In this document: positions 24,961 through 35,537 of the stretch, one piece after another
Layout: every line of letters starts with the position of its first letter
How positions within the stretch are numbered: position 1 is the stretch's first letter
Assembly: GCA_050953505.1 (NCBI GenBank)
Contig: JBMNMU010000001.1
Location: 1,426,001 to 1,490,000 of the forward strand
Direction of reading: 5' to 3'
DNA: 64,000 bases
Source of the DNA: JBMNMU01 sp050953505
Lineage (GTDB): Bacteria; Bacillota; Clostridia; Peptostreptococcales; Anaerovoracaceae
The notes under the pieces: generated by a model
The model's input: the letters and a program-made list of their open reading frames with translations, nothing else
Databases searched by the model: none
What the model was told of the DNA's origin: nothing
Program-made: the position numbers and the translations under genes

Positions 24961-26844
24961 TTATTTAATCAAATCACAGATTGCATTGGAAAATGCAACA
25001 GGATCTTCAATGGATAGACCTTCTATGAGAAGTGCCTGGTTATAGAGAAGCTCAGCATAACCTTTCACTTTTTCTTTATCTACTTGGAAGGTCTTATTTA
25101 ATGCTTCTAACACTGGGTGGGATGCATTAATCTCAAGAACCTTGTCCGCCTGCACTTTAGAGTCACTAGGCATATTATTTAATATCTTTTCCATTTCTAT
25201 GGAAATCTCTCCACCGCTGGCCAAGCAAACAGGGTGTGTACTTAGCCTTTGTGAAAGCCTTACTTGAGTCACTTTGCCGTCTAAGGCTTCTTTCATAAAC
25301 TCAAGTAACTCCTTATATTCTTCATTTTGTTTTTCTGTTTCTTCTTGCTTTGCCTCATCCTCTTCAAGGCCTAACTCCCGGCTAGATACAGATTTGAATT
25401 CTTTACCTTTATAGTCATTCATCATGCGGATTGCAAATTCATCCACTTCATCTGTAAAGTACAGGATCTCATACTCTTTTTCCTTAAGAACCTCAGTTTG
25501 TGGCAGTTTATCAATTTTCTCTGTGGTTTCGCCAATTGCGTAATAAATATATTTCTGCCCTTCTTTCATTCTGTCCACATATTCAGCTAAGGTTACAAGC
25601 TTCTTTTCAGTCGAGGAATAGAACATGACTAAGTCTTGAAGGATTTCCTTATTCTGGCCAAATCCTTCATATATGCCAAATTTCAGTTGCATACCGAAGT
25701 TTTTAAAGAATTCCTCATACTTTTCTCTGTCGGATTTCAGCATATTTTCCAACTCAGTTTTGATTCTCTTTTCCAGCCTGGTGGCAATGGCCTTTAATTG
25801 TCTGTCATGCTGAAGCATTTCTCGGGAAATATTTAGTGATAAATCCTGAGAATCCACTAATCCTTTTACAAAGCTGAAATAATCAGGAAGCAAATCAGGG
25901 CATTTATCCATAATTAAAACGCCGCTGGAATAGAGCTGAAGACCTTTTTCATAATCCTTTGAATAGAAATTATAGGGGGTCTTTCCTGGAATATATAGAA
26001 GTGCATTGTAGGTGGATACCCCTTCCACATTTGTGTGTATGACCTTAATAGGGTCCTGGAAGTCGTAAAACTTCTCTTTATAAAACTCATTATATTCTTC
26101 CTGAGTAATATCTTTTTTATGTTTACGCCAAATAGGAACCATGCTGTTTAAGGTTTCTTCCGTGATTATAGTCTCGTATTCGTCTTCAGTTCCTTCTTTA
26201 AGTCTCTTTTGCTCTACATCCATTTTAATAGGATATCTGATATAGTCAGAATATCTTTTTATTAGCCCACGAATCCTATATTCCTCTAAAAACTCATCAT
26301 AGTTTTCATCTTCAGTATTTTCTTTTATGTGCAATGTAATCTCAGTACCTACATGGTCCAGCTCAGCCTCTGTTATGGTATAGCCGTCAGCACCTTTTGA
26401 TTCCCACTTATAGGCTGCCTCTGCTCCATGGGCTTTACTGATTACGGTTACCTTGCTGCTAACCATAAAAGCAGAGTAAAAGCCTACACCAAACTGTCCG
26501 ATAATATCAATATCTTCATTGGGTTTTATTTCTTTCTTAAAGTCTAAAGATCCACTTCTTGCAATCACGCCCAGATTTTTATCAAGGTCCTCTTTTGTCA
26601 TCCCGATACCGTTGTCGGAAATCTTCAGTGTTCGATTTTCCTTATCTATAATGATTTTTATTGCTAGGTCTTCCCTTACAACACCGGTATCACTCTCTAC
26701 AAGGCTTTTATAATAAAGCTTATCAATGGCGTCGCTTGCGTTTGAAATAAGCTCTCTTAAAAAAATTTCCTTATGTGTATAAATAGAGTTAATCATTAAA
26801 TCTAGCAGTCGCTTTGATTCTGCTTTGAACTGCCTTTTAGCCAT
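24961..26844 (-). CDS. htpG: Molecular chaperone HtpG (Hsp90)
   Basis: A 627-residue bacterial Hsp90. The ATP-binding motifs are ELISNASDAIDKL, ISDNGIGMTKEDL, GQFGVGFYSAFMV and GTEITLH; the middle-domain catalytic Arg lies in NISREMLQ. It acts in the cytoplasm as an ATP-dependent dimeric chaperone. I chose ATG 26844 (MAKRQFKAESKRLLDL), preceded by GGGAGG; an upstream in-frame start at 26874 adds residues unlike the family. A CIRCE operator and a sigma-A promoter lie upstream, so it should be repressed by HrcA. Confidence 0.97.
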   Translation of the reverse strand: MAKRQFKAESKRLLDLMINSIYTHKEIFLRELISNASDAIDKLYYKSLVESDTGVVREDLAIKIIIDKENRTLKISDNGIGMTKEDLDKNLGVIARSGSLDFKKEIKPNEDIDIIGQFGVGFYSAFMVSSKVTVISKAHGAEAAYKWESKGADGYTITEAELDHVGTEITLHIKENTEDENYDEFLEEYRIRGLIKRYSDYIRYPIKMDVEQKRLKEGTEDEYETIITEETLNSMVPIWRKHKKDITQEEYNEFYKEKFYDFQDPIKVIHTNVEGVSTYNALLYIPGKTPYNFYSKDYEKGLQLYSSGVLIMDKCPDLLPDYFSFVKGLVDSQDLSLNISREMLQHDRQLKAIATRLEKRIKTELENMLKSDREKYEEFFKNFGMQLKFGIYEGFGQNKEILQDLVMFYSSTEKKLVTLAEYVDRMKEGQKYIYYAIGETTEKIDKLPQTEVLKEKEYEILYFTDEVDEFAIRMMNDYKGKEFKSVSSRELGLEEDEAKQEETEKQNEEYKELLEFMKEALDGKVTQVRLSQRLSTHPVCLASGGEISIEMEKILNNMPSDSKVQADKVLEINASHPVLEALNKTFQVDKEKVKGYAELLYNQALLIEGLSIEDPVAFSNAICDLIK

Positions 26845-26955
26845 AGTAATATTACCTCCCTTATTTGTTATCATGATGTATTAATTTCTTCCTTTGATTT
26901 CCCAGACGCACTCAGGATGTAGGCGTAATAGAGGGGTACTGCGTCATTCTATGTA

Positions 26956-26982
26956 TTAGCACTCAATGCGGTAGAGTGCTGA
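26956..26982 (-). promoter_or_regulatory. CIRCE operator (HrcA site) of htpG
   Basis: TTAGCACTC, nine bases, GAGTGCTGA: the CIRCE inverted repeat with one base off consensus in the second arm. It lies just downstream of the -10 box, where HrcA binding blocks transcription. Confidence 0.92.
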
Positions 26983-26989
26983 CAAACTT

Positions 26990-27018
26990 ACTATAAACCA
27001 AAATCTGGACAATTTCAA
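26990..27018 (-). promoter_or_regulatory. Sigma-A promoter of htpG
   Basis: On the minus strand: -35 TTGAAA (27018-27013), 17-base spacer, -10 TATAGT (26995-26990), directly followed by the CIRCE element. Confidence 0.8.
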
Positions 27019-27075
27019 TAAGAAATTTCAAATTTCATATTAGTAGCTCAAAAGTTCTCTCTAAGGATGGGCATG

Positions 27076-27126
27076 AAAAAGGGCGAGGTTGTGAACATCT
27101 TCCCTAAAACTTTCACGGCCGCGCCC
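27076..27126 (-). terminator. Terminator-like hairpin after the stalk-domain gene
   Basis: GGGCG/CGCCC and inner GTGAA/TTCAC pair around a large loop, followed on the minus strand by TTTTT. It lies 40 bases past the stop at 27166. Confidence 0.6.
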
Positions 27127-27165
27127 TCATCATTATATTTGTATTTATATCAGTAATTATCTGTC

Positions 27166-28191
27166 CTATTCACCTGTATAGGCGTTAAGGGAATCAATCA
27201 CTACAGTCTTATTTTCAGCATCCCAGGCTACATTAAAATCAAATGCTTCACCTAGATCTCTTAGCTTAAAATAGTTGTACCCTCCTATGGTGTACGACTC
27301 TAAGTATATTAATTTCCCGTCTTTATAGATATCAGACATATTTGTTGTGGCTTTTTTAGCCTTGCCATCTCCTAGTTCAAGCTCCCCACCGGCAACTGTG
27401 TAGCTTTGACCTGCAATGAGATTAATTGCTTTTTTTGAAGCATCCCAACCTACTTCAAATTTTTTATCAGAGGTATGAAGAGCAACAGCTATGTCTCTTA
27501 ATTTAAAATAGTTATAGCCATCAATGTTATAGGACTCAAAAGCTACCTCGCCCCCATCCACAAGAACTGTAGAAGGTGTAGGCGCTGCTGTTACAGTCCT
27601 TGGTGTAATAGTCTTAGTAGGTTCAGGCTTTGACTCATCATCCTTAGCGCCGTCTACAGTTGTATCGTCGATAGTAGTATCTTCAACGGTAGTATCATCC
27701 TTTACTACAATTACCGCTTCAGCTTCACCGGCTATTGCAGCATATCTACCTAAAGCATAATAAACGCCAGGAGTGGTAAGAGTCACCTTTGCACCTTTAA
27801 AGATATAAGGCTCATCCCCAGAATTCAGGGATTCTTCGTAGCTGACAACCTCACTTTCTAGTGTATCATAATTAAAGGCTAACCCCTTTCCTTCACCTTC
27901 CATCATTTCACTTTCAATCCAGCGATCCCCCTGCTGAACCAAAGATGCAACAGCAAACCAAGCCAAATCTGTTGTTGATACTACTGTAGCAGGTGAATGG
28001 CAGACATAAGTAGGAACACCGGGAATGTAAGACTTGCTATCAGCTTCTACCACATTTGAAATGCTGAATTGTGAAGAGTCCTTAGTGCTATTGTAACCTT
28101 CAATATAAACTATTTCTGCTGCAAATGCAGACGTCGGGATTAATGCGACTACCATTATTGCTACGATCAAAGCTGGAATTAATTTTTTCAT
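27166..28191 (-). CDS. Secreted protein with copper-amine-oxidase-N (stalk) domains
   Basis: A 341-residue exported protein with signal peptide ending TSAFAAE. An N-terminal domain (~30-160) of unknown fold is followed by a Thr/Asp/Pro linker (~165-200) and two copies of the stalk domain repeat, seen as NYFKLRDIAVALH...VGWDASKKAINL and NYFKLRDLGEAFDFNVAWDAENKTVVI. Such domains are common in clostridial wall proteins and bind or position surface proteins; no enzymatic activity is implied. It stands alone between htpG and ymaF. Confidence 0.82.
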   Translation of the reverse strand: MKKLIPALIVAIMVVALIPTSAFAAEIVYIEGYNSTKDSSQFSISNVVEADSKSYIPGVPTYVCHSPATVVSTTDLAWFAVASLVQQGDRWIESEMMEGEGKGLAFNYDTLESEVVSYEESLNSGDEPYIFKGAKVTLTTPGVYYALGRYAAIAGEAEAVIVVKDDTTVEDTTIDDTTVDGAKDDESKPEPTKTITPRTVTAAPTPSTVLVDGGEVAFESYNIDGYNYFKLRDIAVALHTSDKKFEVGWDASKKAINLIAGQSYTVAGGELELGDGKAKKATTNMSDIYKDGKLIYLESYTIGGYNYFKLRDLGEAFDFNVAWDAENKTVVIDSLNAYTGE

Positions 28192-28380
28192 AAATATTTC
28201 TCCTTTTTACTGTGTTTCTTTATTGTTTTTTACACATATTTGGACATTTCCATATTATAGCATATTATTAGACGGTAGCGCATTAATATTAATTTTATAG
28301 AAAGGAATGAAGTCAAAATTAATAGAATTCACATTGATATTAACAGATTCATAATATAAACAAAAAAGGAGGTCTCTATT

Positions 28381-28668
28381 TTGAACAACGAACCACATTC
28401 CCATTATTATAATGGAATCACATCCATTAATAATGGGCATGATCACAAATTTTCAGGCTATACCAGTGTTGATCCAGACCAACCTGGTCATACACATACC
28501 ATTGAAGGTACCACCACATTAAATAGTGGTCACACCCATCGTTATAGTATCCAAACGGGTCCAGAAATCGAATATGAAGGTGGGCATTTTCATTCTTACC
28601 AAGGCACTACCAGTAGAGACAATATGCATACACACCAAATGATGGGCTATACTTCATTCGATCAATAA
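28381..28668 (+). CDS. ymaF: YmaF-family His-rich repeat protein
   Basis: A 95-residue protein made almost wholly of six copies of a short G-H-x-H-x3-G-x-T repeat (GHDHKFSGYT, GHTHTIEGTT, GHFHSYQGTT and variants), matching the YmaF family. About seventeen histidines suggest metal binding, but the function is unknown. The start is TTG 28381, about eight bases after AAAGGAGGT. No signal peptide. It is monocistronic with a strong terminator. Confidence 0.85.
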   Translation: MNNEPHSHYYNGITSINNGHDHKFSGYTSVDPDQPGHTHTIEGTTTLNSGHTHRYSIQTGPEIEYEGGHFHSYQGTTSRDNMHTHQMMGYTSFDQ

Positions 28669-28685
28669 TTATGTTTTTCTCATTG

Positions 28686-28722
28686 AAAAAGATTGTATCT
28701 GCATAATAGATACAATCTTTTT
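28686..28722. terminator. Terminator of ymaF
   Basis: AAAAAGATTGTATCT pairs perfectly with AGATACAATCTTTTT around seven bases (15-bp stem). Confidence 0.9.
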
Positions 28723-28828
28723 TAAGCCTTTTACTGTTATGAATGACAAATATACAAAGAGCTGTGTTTGGCAATACCAAAATGCAACTTTTGGCAATCA
28801 AAAATGCAATTACCAGTACCAACCTGGA

Positions 28829-29545
28829 CTACCTCATTAATGAATTTGTCATACGGTAGCTTTTCCCTGTAAATATCAACATGTGTGAATGATGTACGAG
28901 TCTATCGACTATTGCAGCTGTGAGCTTTTCATCAAACAGGAAGCCTTTCCACCTGCCAAACTCAATATTAGTAGTGATAATAACACTTTTAGTCTCATAA
29001 CATGATGAGATGATGTCAAACAAAAGTCTGGCGCCTTCTTGATGAAGGGGAAGGTAACCCCATTCATCAAGTATCAACAGGTCAGCTTGATGTATTTTCT
29101 TGTGTGTCCTAGCAACTTTCTTCATATCGTCTGATTCAAGCTCATTAATCAAGTCGTGAACACGGTAAAACACAGCTTTCTTGCCTTGATTGATTGCTTT
29201 AACTCCAAGAGCCACAGACAGATGGGTCTTGCCGGTTCCAACTGATCCGTAAAGTATCAGATTCTCTTTCTTTTCAAGAAAGGATAAGGATTCAACATTG
29301 TGGAGTTGTAGGCCTTCCGGAAATCTGATTTGTGAAAAATCATACCCGTTAAGGGATTTTAATACTTGGAATCCTGCATTGTTTAGGTTTCTGATTCGCC
29401 TTTTCTCCTCACGGTCTTCATAGAGTTCTTTTAGAAGCTTGAGAAGAAACTCTTCTTGGCTCTGGGCTTTGATTGCCGGATAGATTTCCATAAGGTTGCT
29501 TGATAGCCTTAGTTTCCTTTGGTATTGGCTAATCTCTTCCCTCAT
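28829..29545 (-). CDS. istB: IS21 helper ATPase IstB
   Basis: A 238-residue AAA+ protein with Walker A GSVGTGKTHLS and Walker B LLILDEWGYLPL, the IstB signature. It selects the target and stimulates the transposase. Its ATG overlaps the istA stop by four bases (ATGA), typical of translational coupling in this family. Full length, no frameshift. Confidence 0.95.
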   Translation of the reverse strand: MREEISQYQRKLRLSSNLMEIYPAIKAQSQEEFLLKLLKELYEDREEKRRIRNLNNAGFQVLKSLNGYDFSQIRFPEGLQLHNVESLSFLEKKENLILYGSVGTGKTHLSVALGVKAINQGKKAVFYRVHDLINELESDDMKKVARTHKKIHQADLLILDEWGYLPLHQEGARLLFDIISSCYETKSVIITTNIEFGRWKGFLFDEKLTAAIVDRLVHHSHMLIFTGKSYRMTNSLMR

Positions 29546-31041
29546 TGATAACCACCTCCCATTAGTATGTCGTATTGTGATGTATCAACCTCGTAAAGAG
29601 GTAAATCTGAAGGAAATTGGATTGGGCTATCATAGATTATGCTGTTTTCCTTGAGTCTCTTGTATGTTACCCCTATGGCTTCAGGTGATTTGGAATCATG
29701 CTTTGCTGTTTCTCTTAGAACCCTATCTGCATAATCCATATCGTCTTCAAGGAGTATCATTTTTAAGATTTCAAAGGCCTGTTTAAAGGAATCCTTATCT
29801 AGGGATTGAAGGTAATCCTGCCATGAATCTGGCAACAGAGAGTAGATTCCTGAGTATTTCAATGCATTTGGCCTTACCTTTATGATGTCGATAAAGTCTA
29901 TGTAATTAATTGACTCACCATCTTTTTCAAACAATCTTTGATGCGCAGTAATTCTTTCTGAGAGGTCTTTTGAAAATATCTCTATCTCATTGGCCATTAC
30001 CTTAAGCATCACGAATTGTCCAACATACTTGGGGCTTACTGAGTAACGGCATGATGAATATTCAATAAGTCCATACTTGTTTACCTTTCTTGTCTCATAC
30101 CTTGCTGTATCAAAAGGAACCTTGTTAACTGGTATCATCAATGATTTTTCATCTTCAAAGAGCTTTTCTATGGGCTCTTTGTAGCGGTAATGAAGCTCTT
30201 TGTTTCTCTTAAGACACTTCTTAAGAAGGTGGCAGTTAAATAAGTCAAGGTCAGTGACTGTAGGCTCTGGAACAAACAAATTACGCCTAATTGCACCCAC
30301 TTTGTTCTCTACATTGCCTTTTTCATTGCCACTGTTTGAATTGCAAAACTTAACATTAAATCCATAATGGGTAGAGAATCGCATTACGAAGTCATTTACT
30401 TTGACAAGACCTTTTTCATCTCGGGTTCTAAGGGCTGCTGATGACATTTGGTCAAACCATATCGCACTTGGAACATAGCCTATGAAATTAAATATTGTAA
30501 CAAGGCCTTCAAGGAGGGCTTCTCTTGTTTCACTCCTGGTTGCCACTGCAAAGCCTGCATTGGATTTTGGGAACGACAAGATGAGCTCATGAAACTTTTT
30601 AATAGAGCCGTTTTCAAATGCTTCAAAGCTTCCAAAGTCAACTTGGGCTTCACCTCCTGGATGCTCAAGGAGAAGGTAGGCATCATCTGATCCGAATACC
30701 TTTTCTCTTTCTTCTTTGAAGACATTTCTTACGGTTCTCTCTGAGACTGTTAAAATCTCAGGGTGCTCTTCTTTTAGTCGGTCATAGACCCTCTTTGCAG
30801 TATGCCTTTGTTTGTAATGTCTTGATTTATCCTCAGTTAGCCATTTGTTGATGATAGGTCTTAATACATCAGTCCTGTTCGGCCTTTTGGCCTTATGGTG
30901 TTTCTGGTTGAAATTATCCATTTCAACATATTTCCTAATGGTGCGATAGTTCTTTCCGGTCATTTTGTTAATTTCAGAGTAGGTTTTCCCTTCCAAAAAG
31001 AACAGTTCTCGGATATAATTTACTTGTGTAATTGTCAGCAC
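29542..31041 (-). CDS. istA: IS21 transposase IstA
   Basis: A 499-residue transposase with N-terminal helix-turn-helix (KTYSEINKMTGKNYRTIRKYV) and a DDE integrase core (QVDFGSFEA, IWFDQMSSAA, GNEKGNVENKVG). The start is GTG 31041 after AGGAAAGGAA. Full length, so the element may still be mobile. Confidence 0.95.
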   Translation of the reverse strand: MLTITQVNYIRELFFLEGKTYSEINKMTGKNYRTIRKYVEMDNFNQKHHKAKRPNRTDVLRPIINKWLTEDKSRHYKQRHTAKRVYDRLKEEHPEILTVSERTVRNVFKEEREKVFGSDDAYLLLEHPGGEAQVDFGSFEAFENGSIKKFHELILSFPKSNAGFAVATRSETREALLEGLVTIFNFIGYVPSAIWFDQMSSAALRTRDEKGLVKVNDFVMRFSTHYGFNVKFCNSNSGNEKGNVENKVGAIRRNLFVPEPTVTDLDLFNCHLLKKCLKRNKELHYRYKEPIEKLFEDEKSLMIPVNKVPFDTARYETRKVNKYGLIEYSSCRYSVSPKYVGQFVMLKVMANEIEIFSKDLSERITAHQRLFEKDGESINYIDFIDIIKVRPNALKYSGIYSLLPDSWQDYLQSLDKDSFKQAFEILKMILLEDDMDYADRVLRETAKHDSKSPEAIGVTYKRLKENSIIYDSPIQFPSDLPLYEVDTSQYDILMGGGYQ

Positions 31042-31334
31042 TTCCTTTCCTCCCTATAAGCTTTAGTCACTTAATAGGGTATATTGTTAGGTTTGTACTG
31101 GCAATTACTTTTTGTATTTATGGCTGCCGTTTATTGTACTTTTAGATTACCATAAACAAAGAGCTGAGGGCTAGTTACGATGAGCAAATTTCCATTCATA
31201 GTACAATGTACTATTTCAATTTTTTATTTATAATTCTGACTTTTATTCTCAATCGAATTATTATACAATCAATCTGCCCATCAATAGCCCCCTAGTATCT
31301 TATTGGCTGTTAATCATATTAACAGTGAAGGCCT

Positions 31335-33408
31335 TTACTCCACGCCTAGCGCCTTAAACACCGCTTCCTGTGGAGTAGAATAAAATATTATACTGAAAGC
31401 ACCCATTAAATCAGCCGGCACGGTTCCCATATCTGCTGCAGAAGTAATTGGCAGCAAGACCTTCTTGGCGCCACTATCAAGGCACACTTGCAGAACACTG
31501 CCCAATTCCTCAACTTTTAAAATCGTTCCACTGATGCTGATATCTCCTAAAACAGCAAGGCTGCTTAAAGCTGGCTTATTCAGTGATGCCGATGCAATTG
31601 CAATTAATGTAGGCAATGTTAGGTATTTAGTAATACCAATCCCATTTAAATCCTGATAATTGATGATGTAATCCTTTGTGGTTGTACTAATAGAGCTGCT
31701 GATTGAACGGGCATTGGCTTTTAAATAGTTAAATGCAGTATTAGTAGCCTCTTTGGCTTCCCTATCCGTACCAAGTCCCGTGCGTTCAAATTTTCCATTG
31801 CCTGCTAAAACTTGTGTTTCTAAACGATAGACTCCTATCATCCCTGTTTTACCCCTTGATACGGTATATACGTGGCCTGGATTACTAATGCCTTCCGGGA
31901 TCAATTTGCCTCCACCTTGCTCTGGAATCGCCACATAGTGCTCTTCGAAGGTTTCATTATCTATGTACGAAAAGTTCACATCATAGAATTCCATTCCACC
32001 TATCTTTTTAAGTTGCTCTTTCACACGCCTTCTAAATTCAAGTGATATGGTTACAATTTCGGCTATATCTTCTTTTGTAAATTCTCCATTTGGATAAAGA
32101 AGTTTTGCAAATCCTGATATCATTTTCCGAACGCCAATAACATCACGTTGATTTAAGTTGGAGCCAAATCTGAAATATTTATCACTTATATCGCTGAATT
32201 GTTCCTTTCTCATTTCCCGCATAAATTCAGAAAGGTAGTCTGTGATAAATCCGTATTCATTTGTGAAAAAGTCTGGCCTGTACTTAGGGATTTCCCAACC
32301 CGGGACATAGCAATGCATACGATCAAGAAAAGCAGTATCATAGGGCATAGCTTCCGGAAATGGTTCAAATAAATGAGTGGTTTTTAATAGTACATCCACA
32401 CTTTGATTGATATTGCCGACAAAAACCATAGAAGCAATTGCAGCCTTTTCTTCTTTCCCACGCGCAAAAAAACCAGAAGCCATATAATCCTTCATAATCT
32501 GGATGCCATCTTTATCTTTAAAAGTAATCCCTGCAACCTCATCAAATGCTACGCAATCCCACAGACCAACAAGGCCAACTGTTTTGTTTGCCATATTGTA
32601 AAACAGATTTGCCATTGTTGTTTGACCACCGGAAACTAAAATACTGTTTGGGGAGATCTCTTTGTAAATATGGGATTTACCGGTACTGCGTGGCCCCAGC
32701 TCACAAAGGTTTAAAATTATTTTCTACCAAAGGAATCATTCGGGCAAGGAGAAGCCATTTTTCTCGTTCAGTAAATTTATCCGGTTCCATACCCGTAGAA
32801 CGGAGCAAAATATTAATCCACTCGTCTTTTGTGAATTCCTTTCTTGCTTCTTTTATTTCATTCAAGTCTATATGAGGCATCTGAATGGGGGTCAGTTTCC
32901 TCACACGAATGGGATTTGCCCTTTTATCTTCTTCTAAAAACTCATATTCCAGTTGAACAATGCACCAAATACCTCCACAAAGTAATCTATCAAATTTAGA
33001 TACATAATCAGGGTCAAGCAGTATTTCTTTTACTCCTAGATTAGAGAATTCCGCTTCGTATCTATCCTGCCTAATATTAAGTTTAGCAGTAATACGGTCG
33101 ATTACTGTATAGCTGCTGCCTTGTTCCCGTAAGATAGATAAGACCTTTTGTGCCTCATCAGGGCGGACAAAATTATCTGCTAGGATTTTCTTAACTGTTT
33201 TTATACCTTCTTCAATGATTTCCGGATCATCAGAACTGCAATATTGTCCCAATAAAAATTCCAGAATATAAACCGGTACATTGGCACCCTCTTTTATAGA
33301 TTTTGTCAGGTCTTTGCGGACGATTTTGCCATCAAAAAATTGTCTTAGTTTTCTGTTGATGACAACATTTGGATTGCTTACTTTATCAATAAAATTTACT
33401 TCTTCCAT
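31335..33408 (-). pseudogene. brxL: brxL, BREX Lon-like ATPase/protease, frameshifted
   Basis: The two parts together would give ~690 residues, the normal BrxL size. Part 1 (ATG 33408, GGAGG at seven bases) runs MEEVNFIDKVSNPNVV to PLVENNFKPL and stops at 32701. Part 2 continues in another frame with ELGPRSTGKS (Walker A), WDCVAFDEVAGI (Walker B) and a C-terminal Lon-like domain ending at 31335. One extra base in the T-run 32710-32712 explains the shift, just before Walker A. BrxL is the last gene of type 1 BREX phage-defence loci. With the gutted upstream genes, loss of function is likely, though a sequencing error at this one site cannot be excluded. Confidence 0.9.
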
Positions 33409-33424
33409 TTGTCGCCCTCCCATA

Positions 33425-35424
33425 TTAAACATTAAATCCAAAATCATCAACAAAAGCTAAATCGATCTGTATTTCATGACGAATGACTTCCAGAGCATTT
33501 TTTTCATCATAAGCAACAAGATAATATTTTCTGTTTCGGTCGTACTTCTTATTCTTAAACGTAAATTTTAGACGGAACATTCTCTTACTTGCATCTGGAT
33601 CTTTTTTATCTGCTACATAAGTATTGTCATTGGATATTTTCTCGTTGTCATCGGATATAAAAAACACTTTATATGTGGTTTCTTTATTTACATCGGTTAC
33701 CGGGTCTGTCTGGATAAAGTCAAGATTTGTTGTAAGGTTGGTAATCTTATGTACCAAGCTTACAAGGCCAATATTCACTGGCTTTGTTTCTGTTAATATT
33801 TATTTGTTCTTACATGAACAACAGGGATGATCATCTCTTGTAAGGAAGATCCTCCATGTACATAGTTTTGTCCCCCTCCGGTCACCTTAAAGACATCACT
33901 ACCTACGGGCAAAGAGATAATCCTTGGATCATCATTTCCTAAAATATCACCTAATGTAATACTTGCAAATGCCATCTGCATCTATTCTTTCATCTGCAAT
34001 TACATATCGCCTGCCAACAAAAGAGTCTTTCTTATTAAAGCCGCTTATCTTATCGCTTTCAGCAAGTTTGTCACGTTTGTAAATAAATCCATGATCCGCT
34101 GTAATGATGAAATGAAAATTATTGGCACTTGTAAGCCTCTTGATGATGGTATGTATTTCTTCAATAGCTTCTTCGCAAGCAACAAAGACCTCATTCTCAG
34201 TAATCAACTTATCACCTCTTGCATCCACTTGATTATGGTACACATACACAACATCTTGTCCAGTAAATATCTCTTTTAAGTCCGCAATTTCATCACATAC
34301 TTTGCCATCTATTAGAACCTTGTAATCATCACTGAGGGCCAGTTCTTTATGGGGAAGCAGTGCTGACATACCAAATTGCGTATACGAAGGTAAAACGCTT
34401 AGCATTGCTGAAATATTGGCTGTACACTTCTCATCTTGCTGTAGCCTTTTCATCAAAGTTTGGCCAACTTCAAAGCGTAAGCCATCAGAAATAATAACCA
34501 CAATGCGTTCTTTTGCATTTCTGATATATTTATTATAAAAATCCTGTTGTCTAACGAGTCCTGTGTTTGCTCTGTTATTTATAAAGGTATCATTCCAGGC
34601 CACTGTAATTTATCTAAAAACCGATTTGTATAAATGTTTTCAACCAGCTCCCGCAAGGCTTCATAAGGTGTATGATTGGCTATCTTATCAAAATGATAAT
34701 AGAAATAGCGATATTTCTGATTCGTTATATAATCTTTCGTAATATACTCATTTAATATCCCCTGTGCTTCTTTCTTCGGTTCAAAATGAGCAGCCAAAAT
34801 CAAATGATATGCGTTTTCAATAATATAGTAATGGGAGTAATATAACTTTCCGAAGTGCATCTTTCTTCTTAGACGGCAAAGTTCCGGTATAGAGTGACCA
34901 TTCAATTTAGCATGGGTATCTTCATTTTCAAGTCTTTCAATGAGCCATTGAATGATGAAGACATCAACCTTGTTGAAGAGCTCACAATCAACAAGGTTTT
35001 CTGCCCCTAAGCCTTGAAAGATGTCATCCCCTCTTAAGTCATCATATACCATCTGTGAAAGCTCATCAAAGCGTTCATTGTAGATTGTGCTGTTCATCAT
35101 GCTATCCAGGAACGCAATGATATTCCCGGACTTGTAGGAACAAAAATTCTTCCATGACTGGGAGAATTCTGTACGAATTACTTTTGAAGCATAGGTAACA
35201 AAAAGTGCATATACTAGTTTTAATAGAGATGGCGCATTGTCTGAGTATCCAAAATTTTCCTCGCACATCCTCCAGAAAGGCTCAATCAAGTCATACTTCT
35301 CAAATTCCGCCAAATACTTATTATGCTCTAGGTCATCCTCTGAAAGGACTGTCCTCACAATTTCCTCAAAAGATACAATCTTGGACTTACAAATCACACT
35401 CATAATTGCGATCTCTTTAAGCAT
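33425..35424 (-). pseudogene. pglZ: pglZ, BREX alkaline-phosphatase-fold protein, 5'-truncated with at least three frameshifts
   Basis: Four overlapping frames each match successive parts of BREX PglZ: 35424-34579, 34603-33947, 33981-33793 and 33778-33425. Recognisable segments are VVIISDGLRFEVGQTL, LPSYTQFGMSALLPHK, FIITADHGFIYKR and GGGQNYVHGGSSLQEMIIPVV. Shifts fall near 34605, 33960 and 33785. The N-terminal third, about 250 residues, is missing; the remaining frame begins inside a remnant of brxA. PglZ is the core protein of BREX; this copy cannot make a full product. Confidence 0.9.
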
Positions 35425-35537
35425 AAATCTCTTATTTCATCCCAAGATTTCCCTTGAACCCTCAACTTAATAATTTTTTTTTTTAATTCTACAAACCAAA
35501 AAGATTCCGCTACAAGACCGGAACTATATTTTTCCAT
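35400..35537 (-). pseudogene. brxA: brxA remnant (N-terminal ~40 residues, DUF1819)
   Basis: ATG 35537 with GGAGG eight bases upstream opens MEKYSSGLVAESFWFVEL, which resembles the start of BrxA (DUF1819: K-Y-S-x-G-L/A, then a helix ending in G-x-S-x-x-E-I). After ~40 codons the sequence passes into pglZ in a different frame and stops at 35400. So one deletion has removed the rest of brxA, brxB, brxC, pglX and the start of pglZ, while keeping the operon's first start site. Confidence 0.7.

Larger units (their letters stand above)
28765..31158 (-). mobile_element. IS21-family insertion sequence, 2394 bp, apparently intact
   Basis: Ends begin TGTTT on both sides (TGTTTGGCAATACC at 28765; complement of the right end TGTTTATGGTAATC), with further similar inner repeats near TACCAGTACCAACC and TGCCAGTACAAACC. 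The element is flanked by an exact 8-bp target duplication AAGAGCTG (28757-28764 and 31159-31166). It carries istA and istB in the standard overlapping arrangement. Confidence 0.92.

Noticed and set aside
32690..32720. TTTAAAC on the coding strand of brxL looks like a classic -1 ribosomal frameshift heptamer.
   Set aside because: The codon phase is TTT AAA C, not T TTA AAC, and the rest of the protein needs a +1 (or -2) shift, so a -1 slip would not restore it.
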